Positions 9,117 to 17,591 of a DNA stretch of 64,000 bases are shown here, piece by piece. The notes under the pieces are model-generated. The model was not told where the DNA came from and did no database searches. It saw only the letters and a program-made list of their open reading frames with translations. This DNA comes from Hyphomicrobiales bacterium (GTDB lineage: Bacteria; Pseudomonadota; Alphaproteobacteria; Rhizobiales; Rhizobiaceae). Where the stretch lies: contig UCJH01000020.1 in assembly GCA_900472785.1 (NCBI GenBank), forward strand, positions 2,388 through 66,387. The letters are read 5' to 3'. A program made the translations under genes and the position numbers. The stretch's first letter is position 1. The number at the start of each line of letters is the position of its first letter.

Positions 9117-10052
9117 CTAGAGTTCGGAGACAGGGCGCTCCGTCATCGCAGGTTTTTCCGCGGCCTCTGCCAGCCAGTCCTGAAAGAGACGGGAGGCTTC
9201 CGTCTGACGTCGTCTTTTTGGAACGACCGCAAAATAGGCATTTCTGGTTTTCACTGTAGATTCAGTCAGTTTGACCAGTCTGCCTTGAAGAAGAAGGTCT
9301 TCGACCAAGCGCCTCCATCCAAGCGTGATACCCTGTCCATTCAGCGCCGCATATATCGCTTCCGTGTAGAAACTGCATCGCAGCCCGGGCGTCCTTTTGG
9401 GCAGTTCGACGGAGAAGGCGGCCAGCCATTCGCTCCACCCCGTCCAGGTCGGATCATCAGCCGTATTTGAGATCAGAGGATAGGCAAGCAGATCACGAGG
9501 CGTTTCAATCCTCGCGGCGGATCGCGCGAATTGCGCACTGCAGACCGGAAAAATTTCGTCTTCGAAAAGAACATTGGCCCGTCCGTCGGGCCACATACCG
9601 CTTCCGAAACGGATCGCGATATCGAGTTCGCTCGATTCGATATTGGGAATATTGTCCTGCGTCAAAATCCTGAGGTTGATATTCGGGTGGCGTCTTGAGA
9701 AATCGGAAATTCGCGGCAGGAGCCAAAAGTGGGAGAACGCCACCGTCGCGGCGATCGTCAGATCTGTATCCTGATCCTCCTTTGTCATGTCCGAAAGGGT
9801 CGTGGCGATCAGATCGAACGCATCCTGGCTGGCTGCCGCCAGCATCCTACCCTTTTCCGTCAACTCGACCTTGCGATGGCGACGAATAAACAGCGGGAAC
9901 GCGAGAAATTCCTCAAGCTGATGGATCTGGCGGCTGACGGCTGCCTGAGTCACGCCCAGTTCCGTGGCCGCCCTTGTAAAGCTGGACAGGCGCGCCGCGG
10001 CCTCAAAAGCCGTCAATGCAGTCAGGGGTGGAAGCCGGCGCCTGATCCCCAT
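9117..10052 (-). CDS. LysR-family regulator, GcvA type
   Basis: 311 residues. The winged helix-turn-helix at ~7-65 (LTALTAFEAAARLSSFTRAA, then ELGVTQAAVSRQIHQLEE) is followed by a LysR substrate-binding domain (~95-295). GcvA-type proteins often regulate amino-acid and methylamine catabolism. The gene is divergent from the Rieske oxygenase at 10188 across ~135 bp, so it is the likely activator of that operon and perhaps of the flavoenzyme at 12751. ATG 10052 has a weak GGAT ribosome site. Confidence 0.9.
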   Translation of the reverse strand: MGIRRRLPPLTALTAFEAAARLSSFTRAATELGVTQAAVSRQIHQLEEFLAFPLFIRRHRKVELTEKGRMLAAASQDAFDLIATTLSDMTKEDQDTDLTIAATVAFSHFWLLPRISDFSRRHPNINLRILTQDNIPNIESSELDIAIRFGSGMWPDGRANVLFEDEIFPVCSAQFARSAARIETPRDLLAYPLISNTADDPTWTGWSEWLAAFSVELPKRTPGLRCSFYTEAIYAALNGQGITLGWRRLVEDLLLQGRLVKLTESTVKTRNAYFAVVPKRRRQTEASRLFQDWLAEAAEKPAMTERPVSEL

Positions 10053-10187
10053 GGTTTATCCGAGTGCCTCTGCGGTCATTCTGCTTTCTAGCATTACATT
10101 TCCTTATGGCAACGAGAATTATTTCTGACGTTGAGCGGCAGGTGTTTTGCGCCCATGCTTGATGCAATTAAAAGATACGGTGAGATT

Positions 10188-11441
10188 ATGCTCAACAAGT
10201 TTCCGTCCTCAATTACCTCTCTGCTCGACTCGCGTCTTGAAGGCCATTCGCTGCCGTCCGGACTTTATACCCGGGACGACGTCTTCCAGGCCGACCTCGA
10301 CGTGTTTTTTTCCAAGCACTGGATCTACGTCGGCCTCGAATGCGACGTTGCGGAGGCGGGCGATGCGGTCGTCATCGACATCGGCAATACGAGCCTGATC
10401 ATCTTGCGTGACGACGACAACGAAATTCGCGTTGTTCGCAATGTCTGTCGTCATCGCGGCTCCCGCCTTCTGAACGAAGGCCCGACGGTCGTTTCCAAGC
10501 TCGTCTGTCCCTATCACCAGTGGACCTACGAACTGACGGGCGAGTTGAGCTACGCGCCTCACATGGGCAAGGATTTCGACAAAAGCTGCAAAAGCCTTAA
10601 GTCGGTCAACTTCAAATCGATTGGCGGGCTCATCTATGTCTGTCTTTCCGACAATCCGCCCACGGACATCGCCGATCTCGATCAGGTTATGCTTGAGCGC
10701 CTTGCCCCCTACGATCTCCGGAACACGAAGGTCGCTCATCAGGTGGATGTCATCGAAAAGGGCAACTGGAAGCTCACGATGGAGAACAACCGCGAGTGCT
10801 ACCACTGCTCGGCAAACCATCCGGAGCTTTGCGTCTCGTTTGTGGATCTCGATTTCGGATACGATCCCGAAAGCCTCAGCCCCGAAGACCGCGAAGAGGC
10901 GGAAGCGCATTTTGCGATGTACGGGGAGCGCACCAGGGCTTGGGAAAACGACGGATTCCCATCGGCAGCCGTAGAGCATACCAGGAACGTCGAGACGAAC
11001 TTCCGCAGCCAGCGCCTCATTATCGCCGGTGCAGGGGAATCCCAGACGGAAGATGCGACCGCCGCCTCGTCAAAGCTGCTCGGTCACATCACCCGCAAGG
11101 ACCTCGGCGACATGCATCTGTGGGGACACAACAGCTGGAACCACTTCATGGGGGACCATGCCGTCACCGCGATCGTGATTCCGCTTTCGGCGGATACAAC
11201 GCTCGTCCGCACCAAATGGCTCGTCCACAAGGACGCCGTCGAAGGTGTCGACTACGATCTCGAAAAGCTGATCCATGTCTGGGTCGAAACCACGGAACAG
11301 GACGCCGAGCTCGTCGCCCGCTCGCATGCCGGCATTCAGGACCCGGCCTACGAGCCTGGCCCCTACTCGGCATTCAGCGAAGGTGCACTCAACGATTTCG
11401 CGACCTGGTACATCGATCGGATGCGCGCCCATGGCTATTGA
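10188..11441 (+). CDS. Rieske non-haem iron oxygenase, betaine-demethylase type (GbcA/Stc2-like)
   Basis: 417 residues from ATG 10188 (GGTGAG upstream; ATG 10155 also in frame). The Rieske [2Fe-2S] ligands are Cys87, His89, Cys107 and His110 (CRHRGSR and CPYHQW). The catalytic domain shows NRECYHCSANH, giving the two iron histidines His206 and His211. Sequence style and context match glycine-betaine (GbcA) and stachydrine (Stc2) monooxygenases, which remove an N-methyl group as formaldehyde. It takes electrons from the reductase encoded immediately downstream, whose start overlaps this stop. Rieske class is certain; the betaine substrate is inferred, and other quaternary amines such as carnitine are possible. 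Confidence 0.88.
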   Translation: MLNKFPSSITSLLDSRLEGHSLPSGLYTRDDVFQADLDVFFSKHWIYVGLECDVAEAGDAVVIDIGNTSLIILRDDDNEIRVVRNVCRHRGSRLLNEGPTVVSKLVCPYHQWTYELTGELSYAPHMGKDFDKSCKSLKSVNFKSIGGLIYVCLSDNPPTDIADLDQVMLERLAPYDLRNTKVAHQVDVIEKGNWKLTMENNRECYHCSANHPELCVSFVDLDFGYDPESLSPEDREEAEAHFAMYGERTRAWENDGFPSAAVEHTRNVETNFRSQRLIIAGAGESQTEDATAASSKLLGHITRKDLGDMHLWGHNSWNHFMGDHAVTAIVIPLSADTTLVRTKWLVHKDAVEGVDYDLEKLIHVWVETTEQDAELVARSHAGIQDPAYEPGPYSAFSEGALNDFATWYIDRMRAHGY

Positions 11442-12513
11442 GCTTCCCTTGATGACCAACAACACAATCAATACCGGAGTTTGGAACCCGGACACCGACG
11501 ACAGCTTGGTTTGCATCGACGTCCACGACGAAACCCATGACGTCAAGAGCTTCACCTTCGTATCGCCGGACCGCAAACAGATCGTCTTCAGCGCCGGCCA
11601 ATATTTCATGTTTGAGCCGGGTGCCGATGCCGACATCGACGGACGCTGCTACAGCATCTCGTCGTCGCCTCATCGCAGAAACGCAATCACGATCACGGTG
11701 AAACGGGTACCGGGAGGGCAGGTCTCCAACTGGCTGCATGACAATCTGGCGCCAAACACGATCCTGCGGGCGTCTGGGCCGCTCGGGAAATTCGTTCGCC
11801 CGCCGGCTAAAAAATATCTGTTTATGTCCGGTGGATCGGGCGTTACCCCTGTCATGTCGATGGTGCGCGAATTCGCCGATGCCTCGGAACCCGTCGATGT
11901 GGTTTTTCTCCATGCTGGCCGATCGCCGAAGGACTTCATCTTCCGATCCGAATTGGCGACCCTTTCCGAGAAGATGAAAGGATTAAGGCTGCTCTTCCTG
12001 CCGGAAGACACCTCCAACGAGCGATCCTGGCCGGGAGTGACCGGAAGGATTTCAAAAGAGCTGCTGCAACTTGCCGTGCCGGATATTGCCGAGCGCGTCG
12101 TCATGTGTTGCGGTCCCGCGCCCTTCATGCGTGCTGCAAAAAGCATCAGTGCCGAACTGGGTGTTCCGGAAAAGAACTATCACGAGGAAAGTTTCGACGC
12201 CGCGGTGATCGAGGAAGCGCCTGCGCCGATTGCAGAGGCGGTTGAGGCGAAGGTATTCACAGTCCAGTTTTCAAAGCAGGGCAAATCTGTCGAGGTACGC
12301 GCGGACCAGACCGTGCTGGCCTGCGCAAAAAAATCAGGCGTCCGCCTTCCGTCGTCCTGCGCGAATGGAATATGCGGCACATGCAAGTCAAAGCTTGTCA
12401 GCGGCAATGTCGATATGAAGCATGACGGCGGCATCCGCCAGCGCGAGATCGATGCGGGTTTTTTCCTGCCGTGCTGTTCGAAACCTCTGAGTGACTTGGT
12501 CGTCGAGCGCTGA
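11431..12513 (+). CDS. Ferredoxin/flavin reductase component of Rieske oxygenase (GbcB-like)
   Basis: About 360 residues. It has an N-terminal FAD domain (RCYSISSSPHRRNAIT, the R-x-Y-S motif), an NAD domain (MSGGSGVTPVMSM and CCGPAPFM) and a C-terminal plant-type [2Fe-2S] domain with CANGICGTCKSK plus a later CC. This order is that of hybrid-cluster-type and GbcB/Stc reductases. ATG 11431 overlaps the oxygenase stop by 11 bases; ATG 11452 is an alternative, and neither has a strong ribosome site. It passes electrons from NAD(P)H to the Rieske centre of the upstream oxygenase. Confidence 0.9.
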   Translation: MAIELPLMTNNTINTGVWNPDTDDSLVCIDVHDETHDVKSFTFVSPDRKQIVFSAGQYFMFEPGADADIDGRCYSISSSPHRRNAITITVKRVPGGQVSNWLHDNLAPNTILRASGPLGKFVRPPAKKYLFMSGGSGVTPVMSMVREFADASEPVDVVFLHAGRSPKDFIFRSELATLSEKMKGLRLLFLPEDTSNERSWPGVTGRISKELLQLAVPDIAERVVMCCGPAPFMRAAKSISAELGVPEKNYHEESFDAAVIEEAPAPIAEAVEAKVFTVQFSKQGKSVEVRADQTVLACAKKSGVRLPSSCANGICGTCKSKLVSGNVDMKHDGGIRQREIDAGFFLPCCSKPLSDLVVER

Positions 12514-12750
12514 GGCGCACGACGGAGCAAATATTTGCCGCATCTGTTCCGGCTGGGTGGTCCCTTTAGAGGGGCCTGCCTTCCTGCTGTCGTCGGTCTA
12601 TTTTCGGAAAGGCAGACTTATCCCCTGTCCTGACCTGCGACGGTGCCTGTTTGCGTTCCCGCCAGAATCTCGCATTCCGTCTAAAGGAAACATTCCCCGC
12701 ATTCGGTCGCGGAACGACGAATGCAGGGAATTTGGCATGCGTGGTAACGG
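12514..12750. other. Convergent intergenic gap with a 12-bp palindrome
   Basis: The reductase (plus) and the flavoenzyme (minus) converge here. The gap holds GCAAATATTTGC (12527-12538, perfect palindrome) and a small G-C hairpin near 12559-12577, but no stem followed by a T run and no convincing gene. Confidence 0.4.
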
Positions 12751-14787
12751 TCAGATATCCTTGGCCAAGCGCAAGGCATCGTAGATCGCCGCGTGCGTAT
12801 TTCTGGCGGCGACGGCATCGCCGATCCGGAAGAGCTGGTATTTCCCTTCAGGATTTCGAACCACCGTTTGCGGTTGCCCCGCAAGCAGTTCGTCGTACGA
12901 AACCTCGCCCAGGTTGCTCGAGTTTGGCTTCAGCTGGAAATAGATATCGTCCAGCGGGAGGGTCCCGTGGTTGATAACGACCTGATCGACCGTGCGCTGT
13001 TTGCTGACGCCGCCATAGTCGCTGCCCACCTGGGCGATCAGCTGATTGCCGTTCCGTTCGACCGATTCAAGCCGGTAGGTGACGGTAAAGGTGACATCCA
13101 GTTTTTGAAGCGAACGCATGTAGGGCACGAGGTTCATGGCCATGACCTCGGGCGAGAACGACCGGTCCGGCGTCATGATTTCGACTTTCGCTCCAGCCGT
13201 CGCCAAAAATTCGGCTGCCTGCAACGCGGCGGGGTCGCCGGCGTCATCGAAGATCAGGACATTCGATCCCGGCTTCACGTCACCTGAAATAATGTCCCAA
13301 GACGAAACCACCAGATCGTTGCCCTTTGTCAGGACCTCTGTATGCGCGATGCCGCCCGTCGCGATGATAACGACATCCGGATTTTCGGCTTCGATCGTAT
13401 CGGCTTCCGCCCAGGTGTTGAAATGAATGACGACGCCGAGTTTCTCGCACTGCGCCATGCGCCAGTCGATGATGCTCATCATCTCCTTGCGGCGGGGGCT
13501 TTGGGCTGTCAGCCGAATTTGACCACCGGGGTTGCCTGCGGCCTCGAACACGACGACCTCATGGCCGCGCTCGGCGGACACTCTGGCCGCCTCCAGACCC
13601 GCGGGACCCGCGCCGACGATGACGATCTTCTTTCGGATGTCGGCCTTGGGAATATCGTGCGGCATGGTCTCTTCGCGGCCGGTCGCGGCATTGTGAATGC
13701 AGAATGCCAGTCCCCCCTGATAGATGCGATCGAGACAGTAGTTTGCGCCGACGCAGGGCCGGATATCGTCCTCGCGCTTTTCGATGATCTTTCGGACGAT
13801 GTGCGGGTCGGTCATGTGGGCGCGAGTCATGCCCACCATGTCCACCTTTCCGGAAGCGATTGCATGGCGCGCTGTTGCCACGTCCGGGATTTTTGCCGCG
13901 TGAAACACCGGAAATTGCGTGGCCGCGCGGACTTCGCCGGCAAAATCGAGATGCGGCGAGTTGGCCATGCCCTGGATCGGGATGACGTCCGTCAGCCCTG
14001 GGTCGGTGTCGATGTGGCCGCGAACGACATTGAGATAGTCGATCAGGCCGCTGTCGCGGAGCTTTTTTGAGATTTCCATCCCGTCCGCCTTGTCTGTTCC
14101 TCCAGGAAGGCGCTCATCGGCCGTGTACCTGACGCCCAGGATGAATTCCTTTCCAACCCTTTCGCGCATCGCTCGGAATACGTCGAGACAGAACCGCATG
14201 CGGTTGTCGAGAGAGCCGCCATAAGGGCCGTCCAGTTCGTTCGTCAAAGGGGAGGTGAACTGGTCGATGAGATGGCCGTAGGCTTCCAGCTCCACACCGT
14301 CCATGCCGCCGGCTTTCATCCGTTCGGCGGCGTCGGCAAAGTCCTTTATGATCCGCTCGATGTCCCATTCTTCCAGCTTCTTCGGGAACGCGCGGTGCGC
14401 GGCCTCGCGATGATGGGAGGGAGCGACAACCGGGAGCCAGTCGCCTTTATCCCAGCGTGTCCGCCGACCGAGATGGGTCAACTGAATCATGATGGCCGCG
14501 CCCTGTTCGTGAACGGCGTCCGTCATGTTCCGGATCCAGGGAACGATCTCGTCCTTGTAGGCCAGCAGGTTGTTGAAGACCGGGGGGCTATCCTTCGAGA
14601 CCGCTGCCGAGCCTGCGGTCATCGTCAGAGCGACCCCGCCCTTTGCCCGCTCGACGGTATATCGCCGATAGCGCTCTTTCGGCATCCCGTCTTCCGGATA
14701 TGCGGGCTCGTGGGACGTCACGATAATGCGGTTTCGCAGCGTCAGGTGCTTGAGTTTGTATGGCTGCAGCAAGGGATCGGTCGACAT
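12751..14787 (-). CDS. TMADH/OYE-type flavoenzyme, probable N-methyl-amino-acid demethylase (DgcA/StcD-like)
   Basis: 678 residues. It has an N-terminal FMN-binding OYE-like TIM barrel (~1-330), an Fe-S segment (~345-363), and C-terminal FAD/NAD(P) domains starting with KKIVIVGAGPAGLEAARV. The family includes trimethylamine dehydrogenase, dimethylglycine dehydrogenase DgcA and N-methylproline demethylase. The canonical four-Cys [4Fe-4S] pattern is altered: Cys345, Ala348, Cys351 and Cys363, with Ala where the second Cys is expected. I chose ATG 14787 (GGAG 7-8 bases upstream) over the TTG at 14805. Next to a betaine-type Rieske system it probably performs the second demethylation. Confidence 0.85.
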   Translation of the reverse strand: MSTDPLLQPYKLKHLTLRNRIIVTSHEPAYPEDGMPKERYRRYTVERAKGGVALTMTAGSAAVSKDSPPVFNNLLAYKDEIVPWIRNMTDAVHEQGAAIMIQLTHLGRRTRWDKGDWLPVVAPSHHREAAHRAFPKKLEEWDIERIIKDFADAAERMKAGGMDGVELEAYGHLIDQFTSPLTNELDGPYGGSLDNRMRFCLDVFRAMRERVGKEFILGVRYTADERLPGGTDKADGMEISKKLRDSGLIDYLNVVRGHIDTDPGLTDVIPIQGMANSPHLDFAGEVRAATQFPVFHAAKIPDVATARHAIASGKVDMVGMTRAHMTDPHIVRKIIEKREDDIRPCVGANYCLDRIYQGGLAFCIHNAATGREETMPHDIPKADIRKKIVIVGAGPAGLEAARVSAERGHEVVVFEAAGNPGGQIRLTAQSPRRKEMMSIIDWRMAQCEKLGVVIHFNTWAEADTIEAENPDVVIIATGGIAHTEVLTKGNDLVVSSWDIISGDVKPGSNVLIFDDAGDPAALQAAEFLATAGAKVEIMTPDRSFSPEVMAMNLVPYMRSLQKLDVTFTVTYRLESVERNGNQLIAQVGSDYGGVSKQRTVDQVVINHGTLPLDDIYFQLKPNSSNLGEVSYDELLAGQPQTVVRNPEGKYQLFRIGDAVAARNTHAAIYDALRLAKDI

Positions 14788-14832
14788 CGCAAGGCTCCGC
14801 TTCAAGGATAATCATGAGACACTACGACAAAA

Positions 14833-14891
14833 TGTACATAAGTGTCAAGAAAGCAGGCATCATAGTCTTCAAGAGCGACAGTCCTGTACAT
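14833..14891. promoter_or_regulatory. Paired TGTACAT elements in divergent promoter region
   Basis: TGTACAT occurs at 14833-14839 (inside the palindrome ATGTACAT) and at 14885-14891, 52 bp or about five helical turns apart. The region lies between the flavoenzyme (start 14787, minus) and the TetR gene (start ~14933, plus). An additional GACACT/AGTGTC inverted repeat flanks the first copy. These are candidate sites for the adjacent TetR protein; that assignment is inference. Confidence 0.35.
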
Positions 14892-14932
14892 TACGGTTGT
14901 CCTGAAGCGGCCGGTTTGGTAGATTGCGGCTC

Positions 14933-15568
14933 ATGGAACAGGCTTTGAACGACAGCGGCTGGCGCGGCTCGTCAGAATTATGGCTTCAGGCAGCGTATGA
15001 AAGCTTCTTGGAATCGGGCATCGACAGCGTGAAAATTCTCCCGCTGGCCAAGAAACTGGGGCTATCGCGAACGAGCTTCTACTGGTTCTTCAAGGATCGG
15101 GAGCAGTTGCTTGAAGATCTGCTTGTGCGCTGGCGTGAGAAAAACTCCGGTAATTTGGTAAAGCGGGCGGAGGCATATGCCGAATCGGTGGCGGAGGCGA
15201 TGCTCAATGTCTTTGATTGCTGGATCGACGAAGCGCTTTTCGATTCCAAGTTCGAATTCGCCGTGCGCAGTTGGGCGCTTCAAGCTCCGGAAATTCTGGA
15301 TGAGGTGAAAGAGGCGGATCAAACACGGCTGGAGGCGTTGAAACGCATATTCCTGAGGTTCGGTGAACAGGATATCGCTGCGGATGTTCGTGCCAGAACG
15401 ATCTACCTCGTCCAGATCGGTTACATATCCATGCAATCGAAGGAAGAGTTGTCTGTTCGTATGAAGCGCATTCCGGAATATGTCCGGATTTTCACCGGCC
15501 TTGCCCCGCAACAACGGGAGCTTGACCGTTTTTTTGCCAGGCATGGCTATGCGCCGAACGACCCGTAA
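14933..15568 (+). CDS. TetR-family transcriptional regulator
   Basis: About 211 residues. The N-terminal TetR helix-turn-helix is at ~12-55 (WLQAAYESFLESGIDSVKI, then LAKKLGLSRTSFYWFFKDRE), with an all-helical C-terminal ligand domain. ATG 14933 is chosen over a TTG nine bases upstream; neither has a strong ribosome site. It is divergent from the flavoenzyme and probably represses it in response to a methylated amine or a downstream metabolite. Confidence 0.88.
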   Translation: MEQALNDSGWRGSSELWLQAAYESFLESGIDSVKILPLAKKLGLSRTSFYWFFKDREQLLEDLLVRWREKNSGNLVKRAEAYAESVAEAMLNVFDCWIDEALFDSKFEFAVRSWALQAPEILDEVKEADQTRLEALKRIFLRFGEQDIAADVRARTIYLVQIGYISMQSKEELSVRMKRIPEYVRIFTGLAPQQRELDRFFARHGYAPNDP

Positions 15569-16083
15569 TTGAGGCTATAGCGGCGTAGCTGGTCTCGCCG
15601 ACCGTTAGGTCACTGGATCGTCACGGTCATGCGCGTGCCGTCCATCACCGGCCTGTTTGCAGGTGTGCCTGCTTTCCACCATGGCGTCGCCGATGCATGT
15701 ATGTCGCCGGACGCGAAGATCTGCTGCTGAAGCCCGTCGGTGTCGCTCATCCGGTCCAGAGCCCGCATGTCGGCTCGCGGCGAATCTGCGCGCGATCGCC
15801 GGTACGATGAACGAGTATTCGGACCTTAAGACGCTTTGGATTAACTCCAGCCCAATCTCCAAAACTGAACCGATCCAATCCTTCCTACTCGCTGTCAGCT
15901 TCGCATGCTTGCGCAGTTGAAAGCCTTTGGTCGGGATCTGAAATATCAATTGGATAACTGATATAATTCAATGTAATGCAAGATTTTTACGCAGTTTTTA
16001 AGTGCTATGGACATTTAATTCTCGGTCTGATATATCACAAGAATGCATTCCAACAGGCTCTGCCTCCAGCCAAGGAGATTACC
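15569..16083. other. Intergenic region before the DapA-family gene
   Basis: About 515 bases without a confident gene. The first 250 bases are GC-rich and contain a possible 3' gene remnant on the minus strand (15610-15768). The last 200 bases are AT-rich and probably hold the promoter of the lyase at 16084. No hairpin with a T run was seen. Confidence 0.5.
15610..15768 (-). pseudogene. Possible 3' remnant of an unrecognised gene
   Basis: A short minus-strand frame (52 codons from ATG 15768, open back to a TAA near 15826) reads MRALDRMSDTDGLQQQ, then IFASGDIHASATPWWKAG, and ends MTVTIQ. The composition looks protein-like rather than random, but there is no ribosome site and I recognise no family. 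It could be the tail of a gene cut off by a rearrangement. Confidence is low. Confidence 0.2.
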
Positions 16084-17016
16084 ATGACGGCAAATGTGTT
16101 CAGCGGCTGTATCCCCGCACTGATGACCCCTTGCAATCCCGACCGCACACCGAATTTCGATTTGCTTGCACGCAAGGGCAAGGATCTGATCGCCGCCGGC
16201 ATGTCCGCCGTGGTCTATTGCGGCTCCATGGGTGACTGGCCGCTGCTGACCGACGCGGAAAGGCAGGAAGGTGTGCGCAGGCTGGTCGAGGCCGGCGTGC
16301 CTGTGATTGTCGGCACCGGTGCGATCAATACGCGATCGGCCGCCAGTCATGCGGCACATGCTGCCAAAGTCGGCGCCAAGGGGCTGATGGTCATTCCGCG
16401 CGTGCTTTCGCGCGGCACGTCCGTGGCTGCACAGCGCGACCATTTCTCAGCCGTCCTCGCGGCCGCCAAGGATCTGCCGGCGGTTATCTACAACAGTCCC
16501 TATTATGGCTTTGCCACCCGCGCCGATCTGTTCTTCGACCTGCGTGCCCGTTTCCCCAACCTGGTCGGCTTCAAGGAATTCGGCGGCAAGCAGGACATGA
16601 CCTACGCGGCGGAAAACATCACCTCCGGCGACGACAGCCTGACCCTGATGGTCGGTGTCGACACCGGTGTCTATCACGGCTTTGTCAACTGCGGCGCCGG
16701 TGGCGCCATCACCGGGATAGGCAACGCACTGCCGAAGGAAGTGCTGCATCTGGTGTCGCTGTGCGAGCTTGCAGCCAAGGGCGATGCGACCGCGCGTCGC
16801 GAAGCGCTGGAGCTGGAGGAGGCGCTGACCGTGCTCTCCACTTATGATGAAGGTCCGGACCTCGTGCTTCATTACAAGCATCTGATGGTGCTCAACGGTG
16901 ACACGGAATACCAGTTGCACTTCAACGAAACCGATAAACTGAGCGCCTCACAGCGACGGCATCTGGAAAATCAGTTCGCGCTCTTCAAGGCCTGGTATGC
17001 GGCGCGCTACGCCTGA
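16084..17016 (+). CDS. DapA/NAL-family lyase, probable pyrroline-4-hydroxy-2-carboxylate deaminase (HypD-like)
   Basis: 310-residue class I aldolase fold. The Schiff-base lysine is Lys164 (VGFKEFGG) and the catalytic tyrosine is Tyr136 (YNSPYYG). The usual GTTGE motif is GSMGDWPLLT, a variant I associate with rhizobial HypD proteins. HypD deaminates and dehydrates pyrroline-4-hydroxy-2-carboxylate to 2-oxoglutarate semialdehyde in hydroxyproline catabolism. ATG 16084 has AAGGAG at ideal spacing. Proximity to the betaine-demethylase genes supports a hydroxyproline-betaine route. The general DHDPS family call is certain; the specific function is moderately supported. Confidence 0.85.
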   Translation: MTANVFSGCIPALMTPCNPDRTPNFDLLARKGKDLIAAGMSAVVYCGSMGDWPLLTDAERQEGVRRLVEAGVPVIVGTGAINTRSAASHAAHAAKVGAKGLMVIPRVLSRGTSVAAQRDHFSAVLAAAKDLPAVIYNSPYYGFATRADLFFDLRARFPNLVGFKEFGGKQDMTYAAENITSGDDSLTLMVGVDTGVYHGFVNCGAGGAITGIGNALPKEVLHLVSLCELAAKGDATARREALELEEALTVLSTYDEGPDLVLHYKHLMVLNGDTEYQLHFNETDKLSASQRRHLENQFALFKAWYAARYA

Positions 17017-17591
17017 GGTGAAGTCGAGCTTGACCGCGAAACACGTGCAGCCCTGAAAACAATAGCCGTGCACGAAACCGAACGCCGGATGAAAGAAGAG
17101 GCTTTTCATCGACGGCTGGTTTCGCGAGACCCAATCCGCCGAGTGTTGTGTGGCTGCACTCGGCGCCACTTCGTGCCCGGTTGCAAAGGCGTGGCACACG
17201 ATCTTCAGGCAGGCGTCCAGGGTCTGATTGCGGAACCCAGGTTGCTAAGGCAAATCTCTGTTGCTCTTTACATCCACCTATGAGGGGAGCCTGAACGGCG
17301 CTCCCTATTTCTCGTGGTTCTTTCGCTGCCAGACAGCTCCGCTGCCCAGGGAAAGGTGACGAAAGCACCTGTCGAAACGGAACAGAGGATCGATCGAACC
17401 TGATGCCGGTCGAATGACTGCTGTTGCCGCGACGATCCGTGCATGGCATCTTCCCTGACGGAGGAGGCAACGTTCGCTTCTCTCGACGTGATCTTTTTCA
17501 TTGTGAAGGACCAGAGACCGCTGCTGGAAACCTCTCGGGATCAGCTCCTATCGTGATCCTTGCTCAACCTGTTTTGCCGCCGGAGATTCGA
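17017..17591. other. Intergenic region with two small hairpins
   Basis: About 575 bases with no gene I can support. An 8-bp perfect inverted repeat with an 11-base loop lies at 17138-17145/17157-17164. A 6-bp GGGAGC/GCTCCC stem lies at 17285-17290/17300-17305, followed only by TATTTCT. Neither is a convincing intrinsic terminator. The downstream part should carry the promoter of the DUF808 gene. Confidence 0.45.

Noticed and set aside
17285-17305. GGGAGC/GCTCCC stem as an intrinsic terminator
   Set aside because: Only 6 bp, long loop, and no T run follows.
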